DNA of 11,184 nt from an uncultured Chlorobiaceae bacterium. GTDB taxonomy: Bacteria; Bacteroidota; Chlorobiia; Chlorobiales; Chlorobiaceae. Within the stretch, counting starts at the first letter, position 1; every line of letters begins with the position of its first letter. The stretch lies in the NCBI GenBank assembly GCA_903904495.1, contig CAIVCU010000017.1, forward strand, positions 1-11,184. The letters are read 5' to 3'. Position numbers and translations under genes: made by a program. Of this stretch, positions 7,398 to 11,184 are shown piece by piece. The notes beneath the pieces are model-generated. The model had not been told where the DNA came from. It was given only the letters and a program-made list of their open reading frames with translations, and did not search any database.

Positions 7398-8495
7398 GTG
7401 AGCACGATAATTGTTGGAACGCCTGTTACCGCGGGACTTGGTGAATTGTTCACGACCCATGGGCTTTCAAAAAAAGCTTTAGTACTCTTTGATGAAAACA
7501 CCCGCAAGCTTTACGGAAACGAGCTTCTTAAAACCTTGACCCATCAAGGCTTCCAGTTGAAAGAGCTGGTTGTTCCGGCACGGGAAGCATCGAAAAGTTT
7601 CAGTGCAGCTTACCGGCTTTACGGCAGCATGATCGAGGCCGATGTTGACAGGAGCTGGAACCTGCTGGCCGTTGGAGGCGGCGTTGTGGGTGATCTTGGC
7701 GGATTTATAGCGGCAAGCTACTACCGGGGTATACCGGTGATTCAGCTGCCAACCACCCTGCTGGCCATGACGGACAGTTCCATTGGCGGAAAGGTTGCCA
7801 TCAATCACCCTCTCGGTAAAAATCTGATCGGGTTTTTCCATCTCCCGGAACTGGTGCTGATTGATCCATCATACCTTACAACCCTGCCAGAGCGGGAAAT
7901 ATATTCGGGAATGTCGGAAGTGGTCAAGTACGGCTTTATTGCTGACGAAGCTTTTCTTTCGTTCCTTGACCTTCATTTCAACGATATTACGGGATTGCAG
8001 GAGCCATGGCTGACCGAAGCAGTCAAAAAAAGTGCATACATCAAGGATGATGTGGTTAAAAGGGATTTCAGGGAGGAGAATGGTGTGAGGGCAACCCTCA
8101 ATTTCGGGCATACCTTTGCGCACGGGCTTGAAAAACTTGCCGTGTACCGTCACCTGCGTCACGGCGAGGCGGTCACCATCGGTATGGTATGCGCTCTCTT
8201 TTTATCTCACAGTCTCGGTTATCTTGATAGTAAGTCACTTGAAAGAGGACTCGCTATCCTGAAGAAATTCCGTTTTCCAAAGGGGGTGCTTAAGCGCAGG
8301 TTTCTTGATATCGAGAGCAAACTTCTGCTGGGGAACATGTTTTCCGACAAGAAAAAACTGGATAAGAAGCTGCGATTCGTTTTGCTGAAAAGCCTGGGAG
8401 AGGCCTTCCTTCTGGAAGAAGACGTTAATGACAAACCTGTGCTGCAAGCTATCGATGATGCACGGACATTATTCAGCGGGAAGAGTGTGCATTGA
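7398..8495 (+). CDS. aroB: 3-dehydroquinate synthase
   Basis: A 365-residue protein of normal AroB length. It converts DAHP to 3-dehydroquinate (second step of the shikimate pathway) using NAD+ and a divalent metal. The cofactor/substrate region GGGVVGDLGGFIA (93-105) is followed by LPTTLLAMTDSSIGGKVAIN (117-136) and GFFHLPELVLIDP (145-157). Metal ligands are Glu174 (SEVVKYG), His238 (NFGHTFAHG) and His255 (RHGEAV). The start is GTG at 7398 with only a weak GAAG ribosome site; the N-terminus begins directly with the first strand, as in the family. It sits 17 bp after aroK. Its last 23 bp overlap the end of convergent coaX, so no separate terminator fits between them. Confidence 0.96.
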   Translation: MSTIIVGTPVTAGLGELFTTHGLSKKALVLFDENTRKLYGNELLKTLTHQGFQLKELVVPAREASKSFSAAYRLYGSMIEADVDRSWNLLAVGGGVVGDLGGFIAASYYRGIPVIQLPTTLLAMTDSSIGGKVAINHPLGKNLIGFFHLPELVLIDPSYLTTLPEREIYSGMSEVVKYGFIADEAFLSFLDLHFNDITGLQEPWLTEAVKKSAYIKDDVVKRDFREENGVRATLNFGHTFAHGLEKLAVYRHLRHGEAVTIGMVCALFLSHSLGYLDSKSLERGLAILKKFRFPKGVLKRRFLDIESKLLLGNMFSDKKKLDKKLRFVLLKSLGEAFLLEEDVNDKPVLQAIDDARTLFSGKSVH

Positions 8496-9291
8496 GCGTA
8501 AAGAGGTAACGGGTCCCCCTTAGCACAGCAAGCTCATCGAGTGCCGGCGAGGATGCAAGCATGCCGGTAATGAGCTGTGCGTTGCCGCCGGTAGCAAGTA
8601 CCCTGATGTTCTCAGCTTTATGCTCCTCTGTAAGCAGGGTTTTGATCTTCACAAGAAGTCCCTCGATACCTGAGACACAACTCCATACAATACCGTTCCT
8701 GATGCATTCAGATGTAGAAAATCCTATCAGTGTATCAGGAAGATCCATGCTTACCAACGGAAGCCGGGCAGTATGTTCGTTCAACGTTTTTGCCATAAGG
8801 TCGAGGCCTGGCATAATAAGACCTCCGAGATAGTGCCTGTCAGAACCGAGCACATCAACGGTGATCGCTGTGCCGATATCAAGCGCAATGACAGGCTCGT
8901 CGGGATAGAGCAGGCTGCTCTGAGCGCAAAGCGCGATACGGTCGGGGCCGAAGGAATCGGGTGACTCGTAGTGCAGCAGAAACGGCAGCTGCATCGATGA
9001 AGTAACCTCGAGCACCAGACCGGTCAGATAATGACGAAAAGCGGTGCAGACAAGAGAGCCTACGAAAGGAACAACACTGCAGAGCGCAGCATCACGAAGT
9101 GCAGGATACTTCTTCAGGATGGGAGCTATCTGAGCAGTCACATCGTCATATCCCGAAAGTTTTGCTGAATGCTCCTTATGCACTTCAAGGCATTCATCAC
9201 CCTTGAAAACCGCAAATGAAGCAGTGGTATTGCCTATTTCAACAACAAAAAGCAGCGCATCGTGAAGAGGTTGTTCGCTGGTATGAAGCAT
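8473..9291 (-). CDS. coaX: Type III pantothenate kinase
   Basis: A 272-residue ASKHA-fold protein, usual CoaX length. It phosphorylates pantothenate, the first step of CoA synthesis, and needs a monovalent cation. The N-terminal phosphate motif reads VEIGNTTASFAVF (17-29). The pantothenate-site GPDR (115-118) has the catalytic Asp117. A second phosphate/adenosine motif, ALDIGTAITVD (136-146), is followed by GGLIMPG (156-162). The first motif has Glu18 where the family usually has Asp. The start ATG at 9291 has AAGGA nine bases upstream. It lies 24 bp after the unknown lipoprotein gene on the same strand, so the two are likely co-transcribed. Its end overlaps aroB by 23 bp. All other key residues are present, so I take it as functional. 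Confidence 0.94.
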   Translation of the reverse strand: MLHTSEQPLHDALLFVVEIGNTTASFAVFKGDECLEVHKEHSAKLSGYDDVTAQIAPILKKYPALRDAALCSVVPFVGSLVCTAFRHYLTGLVLEVTSSMQLPFLLHYESPDSFGPDRIALCAQSSLLYPDEPVIALDIGTAITVDVLGSDRHYLGGLIMPGLDLMAKTLNEHTARLPLVSMDLPDTLIGFSTSECIRNGIVWSCVSGIEGLLVKIKTLLTEEHKAENIRVLATGGNAQLITGMLASSPALDELAVLRGTRYLFTLNAHSSR

Positions 9292-9315
9292 GGTCTTATA
9301 TCCTTAAAAAAATAC

Positions 9316-9945
9316 TCAGCGCAGCTTTGCTTCAATACCGGTTTTTTTAGACAGGTCTGAGAGAAAGCGCTTGTAGTCGGGAAGGTTGGTTGTTACAAAT
9401 ATGGAATCCCTGACAGGGGCTTTTCCGGCGACAATAAAAATTTTTGGTGGAGGGTTATAGGTAATGCTCTCCTGGTAAATAGAGGTAATATCAGCAAGAC
9501 TGAGCTTTTTCTCGTTTCCTTTTCGATCAAGATAGAGCAGCTTGTCGCTGGATATTTTGATTGCATCTCCATCCTGACCATGCTCCCCTACAAAACGGGT
9601 ATTATAGTAATTGGGTCCGCCGAGCGATATAGTCGTCAGCATAAGCAGTAACGTAGATTTCCAAAAGCAGCCAAGATCGACACCGTAGGAAAACTTTCCG
9701 AATCGGAAAAATATAGCCCATCCCACACTAAGAAAGAGCATACCAAGACACCAGGTAGCAAGAAAATAGGAATCCATCCACCATGCGGGGAAGGTCGTAG
9801 GATAATGAAAAACCTCAGGCATGTCGGCAGTGTTTGTTTTTCCGTGAAAATGAGAACAGGATGATAAAAATAAGGCATAACTTAACGTTTGCAATAAAAA
9901 TATTTTCTTTGCTTCCCTGATCTTAATCTTTGAACCACTATTCAC
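9316..9945 (-). CDS. Unrecognised lipoprotein-like membrane protein
   Basis: A 209-residue protein that I cannot assign to a family. Residues 14-30 look like a lipoprotein signal ending in lipobox LSSC (Cys30). Two more hydrophobic segments follow, about 60-81 (FLATWCLGMLFLSVGWAIFF) and 95-110. The C-terminal 90 residues are soluble, with short strands such as KLLYLDRKGNEKKLSLADI, perhaps a small PH-like or beta-rich domain. The only workable start is GTG at 9945; upstream the frame is closed within 8 codons and the next Met is residue 42. The ribosome site is weak. It probably heads an operon with coaX. A signal followed by two inner-membrane helices is unusual for a lipoprotein, so Cys30 may simply belong to a first TM helix. 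Confidence 0.6.
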   Translation of the reverse strand: MNSGSKIKIREAKKIFLLQTLSYALFLSSCSHFHGKTNTADMPEVFHYPTTFPAWWMDSYFLATWCLGMLFLSVGWAIFFRFGKFSYGVDLGCFWKSTLLLMLTTISLGGPNYYNTRFVGEHGQDGDAIKISSDKLLYLDRKGNEKKLSLADITSIYQESITYNPPPKIFIVAGKAPVRDSIFVTTNLPDYKRFLSDLSKKTGIEAKLR

Positions 9946-9955
9946 GTATAGTCCA

Positions 9956-10375
9956 ATGAAATCGTATCATAAGGAACTCTGGATGCAGGTGCCGGCAAGA
10001 ATGGATTTTGTAAACATTACCGGCGATGTTGAGCTTGCGCTGAGGGAGAGCGGCATAGAGGAAGGGCTCTGCCTGGTGAATGCCATGCACATTACGGCAT
10101 CAGTCTTTATCAATGATGACGAATCAGGATTGAAGCACGACTACAAGCGATGGCTGGAGGAACTTGCACCACATGAACCCCTCAGCCGATACCGTCACAA
10201 CCTCTCAGGAGAGGATAACGGAGATGCTCATCATAAACGACAGATCATGGGGCGGGAAGTAGTGGTAGCCGTGACAAAAGGAAAACTGCATTTCGGGCCC
10301 TGGGAGCAGATATTTTATGGGGAGTTTGACGGGATGAGGAGAAAGCGGGTGCTGGTGAAGATTATTGGGGAATGA
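9956..10375 (+). CDS. yjbQ: YjbQ family protein (UPF0047), secondary thiamine-phosphate synthase type
   Basis: A 139-residue protein, full family length from MKSYHKELW. The conserved core is present: NAMHITASVFINDDE (42-56), YRHN (79-82), GEDNGDAHHKRQIMG (85-99) and FGPWEQIFYGEFDG (113-126), with the family's clustered His residues (45, 81, 92, 93). E. coli YjbQ has weak thiamine-phosphate synthase activity; the true role of the family is unsettled. The ATG at 9956 lacks a clear Shine-Dalgarno. A TATAGT box at 9947-9952 would place a transcription start almost on the ATG, so a leaderless or very short-leader message is possible. The start is only 10 bp from that of the divergent lipoprotein gene. 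Confidence 0.92.
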   Translation: MKSYHKELWMQVPARMDFVNITGDVELALRESGIEEGLCLVNAMHITASVFINDDESGLKHDYKRWLEELAPHEPLSRYRHNLSGEDNGDAHHKRQIMGREVVVAVTKGKLHFGPWEQIFYGEFDGMRRKRVLVKIIGE

Positions 10376-10376
10376 A

Positions 10377-10404
10377 GGCAGTCGGCAGTGGGCAGTCGGC
10401 AGTT
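10377..10404. repeat. Four tandem 7-bp repeats (GGCAGTN)
   Basis: GGCAGTC, GGCAGTG, GGCAGTC and GGCAGTT follow one another directly, beginning one base after the yjbQ stop codon. The series can also be read as two 14-bp units. Such GGCAGT runs occur in intergenic DNA of many bacteria; no function is known to me. Confidence 0.85.
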
Positions 10405-10474
10405 GACGGTGCTGAGGGTTGAGAGAGAAGAGCCTGGTCAGCTAATTGCTTTAATGGGTAAGAATTTAGAAACG

Positions 10475-10550
10475 TAGATGCTTCGCTCCGCTCAGCATGA
10501 CAAAGTGAAGTATATTTTTGTTATTATTCCGTATTTATGCAAAGCATCTA
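10475..10550. repeat. 9-bp inverted repeat bounding a 76-bp segment
   Basis: TAGATGCTT (10475-10483) is the perfect reverse complement of AAGCATCTA (10542-10550). The left arm overlaps hairpin repeat copy A; the right arm lies 16 bp before the GIY-YIG start codon. It could be a MITE-like remnant or allow a long hairpin in the leader of that gene. Confidence 0.4.
10477..10503. repeat. Dispersed hairpin repeat, copy A
   Basis: A 27-nt element beginning GATGCTTCGCTCCGCTCAGC and ending ATGACAA. ATGCT (10478-10482) and AGCAT (10494-10498) pair around an 11-nt loop. It matches copy B at 10874-10900 at 24 of 27 positions, and the two lie either side of the GIY-YIG gene. Similar TTCGCT-CGCTCAG-ATGACA elements are, from general experience, widespread intergenic repeats in many bacteria. 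Confidence 0.75.
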
Positions 10551-10566
10551 ATAAGTGAGGTCTGAG

Positions 10567-10847
10567 ATGAACGATTATTATGTCTACATACTGGCCAGCA
10601 AAAAAACAGAACGCTTTATACTGGGGTAACAAATAACCTTGAACGACGGATCCATGAGCATAAAATGAAATTAATCGATGGGTTCACGAAGAAATATAGT
10701 ATCAATCTGCTGGTCTATGCTGAATCATGCCATGCTATTCATGAGACCATCAATCGGGAGAAGCAAATCAAAGGATGGATAAGGCAAAAGAAAATAGGCT
10801 TGATAGAATCAGTTAATCCTGAATGGAACGATCTGAGTTTGAGTTGA
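10567..10847 (+). pseudogene. Small GIY-YIG nuclease (YhbQ/UPF0213-like), -1 frameshift at an A7 tract
   Basis: From ATG 10567 (GAGG ribosome site seven bases upstream) the frame reads MNDYYVYILASKK and stops after 20 codons. From 10610 the +1 frame continues with LYTGVTNNLERRIHEHK and runs to TGA 10847. Adding one A to the A7 tract at 10600-10606 restores a 93-residue GIY-YIG domain: YVY (GIY position), YTG (YIG position), the catalytic-type Arg in LERR, His-rich HEHK, REKQIKGW and NPEW, all typical of the short stand-alone GIY-YIG family. The function of this family is poorly defined. Copies of the hairpin repeat flank the gene. The shift may be a real lesion, a sequencing error, or a slippage-decoded gene; I cannot tell which. 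Confidence 0.85.
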
Positions 10848-10873
10848 TATGGGACGTTGTTAATAAAGATATG

Positions 10874-10900
10874 GATACTTCGCTTCGCTCAGTATGACAA
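10874..10900. repeat. Dispersed hairpin repeat, copy B
   Basis: A 27-nt element beginning GATACTTCGCTTCGCTCAGT and ending ATGACAA. ATACT (10875-10879) pairs with AGTAT (10891-10895) around an 11-nt loop. Of three differences from copy A, two are the partners of one base pair (G-C there, A-T here), and the third lies in the loop. Confidence 0.75.
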
Positions 10901-10944
10901 GGAAGGCTCAGTTTGATGAGGGGGGCTCAGTTTGAAAAGGAAAA
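10888..10944. repeat. Three tandem 19-bp units
   Basis: CTCAG starts at 10888, 10907 and 10926, exactly 19 bp apart. Each unit follows CTCAGT(A/T)TGANNAGG plus four variable purines. The first unit is the 3' half of hairpin repeat copy B, so the array seems to have grown from it. Confidence 0.7.
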
Positions 10945-10975
10945 AAGAGCGACGGATGGGACTGATATTTGAAAC

Positions 10976-11005
10976 AAAAAAGACCCGCTTGTGCGGGCCT
11001 TTTTT
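10976..11005 (-). terminator. Bidirectional rho-independent terminator
   Basis: AGACCCGC (10981-10988) pairs with GCGGGCCT (10993-11000) around TTGT, with one A-C mismatch. An A6 tract (10976-10981) and a T6 tract (11000-11005) flank the stem, so it can end transcription in either direction. It lies 18 bp past the glutamine synthetase stop codon and is its natural terminator; it may also stop read-through from the plus strand. Confidence 0.88.
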
Positions 11006-11023
11006 GTTGGATGGGTTTGACGA

Positions 11024-11184
11024 TTAGTGCTCAAAGAGCATTTCCAAGTAGGTTGGGAGCTGCCAGCGGCTGCGGTCAACCACCTGTTCGAGTCTGTCAG
11101 CTACTTCTCGCACTGTGATCATGAACGGAAGCAGTTCATCAGCACAATAGTCAGCCTTTTCAAACTCGGAGTTCAGTGACTCGA
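11024..11184 (-). CDS. glnN: Type III glutamine synthetase, C-terminal 53 residues (partial)
   Basis: The frame is open from the right edge to TAA at 11024-11026. The visible tail includes KADYCADELLPFM, VREVADRLEQVVD and ends WQLPTYLEMLFEH. A helical stretch spelling (V/L)RxxxDxLExxVD followed by WPLPTYxxxLF is how type III glutamine synthetases (GlnN) end, and it differs from the end of GSI-type GlnA. The enzyme joins ammonia to glutamate with ATP. The N-terminal catalytic part is outside the window, so the assignment rests on the tail only. The strong terminator follows 18 bp later. Confidence 0.78.
   Translation of the reverse strand, partial: ESLNSEFEKADYCADELLPFMITVREVADRLEQVVDRSRWQLPTYLEMLFEH

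Noticed and set aside
1..11184. CRISPR array, tRNA or rRNA genes, defence or toxin-antitoxin modules
   Set aside because: I saw no regularly spaced direct repeats of CRISPR size, no tRNA cloverleaf pattern and no defence protein motifs. The only short repeats are those listed at 10377-10944.

Overview
The window most resembles a green sulfur bacterium (Chlorobiaceae, e.g. Chlorobium/Pelodictyon/Prosthecochloris). This is an inference from protein character and gene company (aroK-aroB convergent with a type III pantothenate kinase, a YjbQ protein, a type III glutamine synthetase tail), not from a database search.

Left part (1-3584), minus strand: a probable sensory operon. A periplasmic NMT1/THI5-like binding protein (2406-3437) overlaps by 14 bp a membrane-bound Cache-HAMP-SpoIIE/PP2C phosphatase (485-2419). 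After a 76-bp gap comes a family-3 binding lipoprotein that runs off the left edge (1-408). No permease or ATPase is visible, so the binding proteins may serve as sensors for the phosphatase rather than for uptake.

Middle (about 3585-5745), plus strand: a complete-looking group II intron. Its IEP (4182-5669) has an intact YADD reverse transcriptase and a maturase domain but no HNH endonuclease. The IEP stop codon overlaps the first bases of domain V. Domain VI shows a clear bulged branch-point A. The intron lies between genes, antisense to both flanking minus-strand genes, just upstream of the sensory operon's promoter region.

Right part (5811-10375): a stand-alone class I glutamine amidotransferase (minus), diverging from aroK-aroB (plus, shikimate pathway). 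aroB converges with and overlaps coaX (minus, first step of CoA synthesis). Upstream of coaX in the same direction is an unrecognised lipoprotein-like membrane protein, whose start lies only 10 bp from that of the divergent yjbQ gene.

Far right (10376-11184): a repeat-rich intergenic area around a small GIY-YIG nuclease gene broken by a -1 shift at an A7 tract. Two copies of a 27-nt hairpin repeat flank that gene, and the two copies differ by a compensatory base-pair change. The area also holds a 4x7-bp repeat, a 3x19-bp repeat, a 9-bp inverted repeat and a strong bidirectional terminator. The last feature is the C-terminus of a type III glutamine synthetase (minus).
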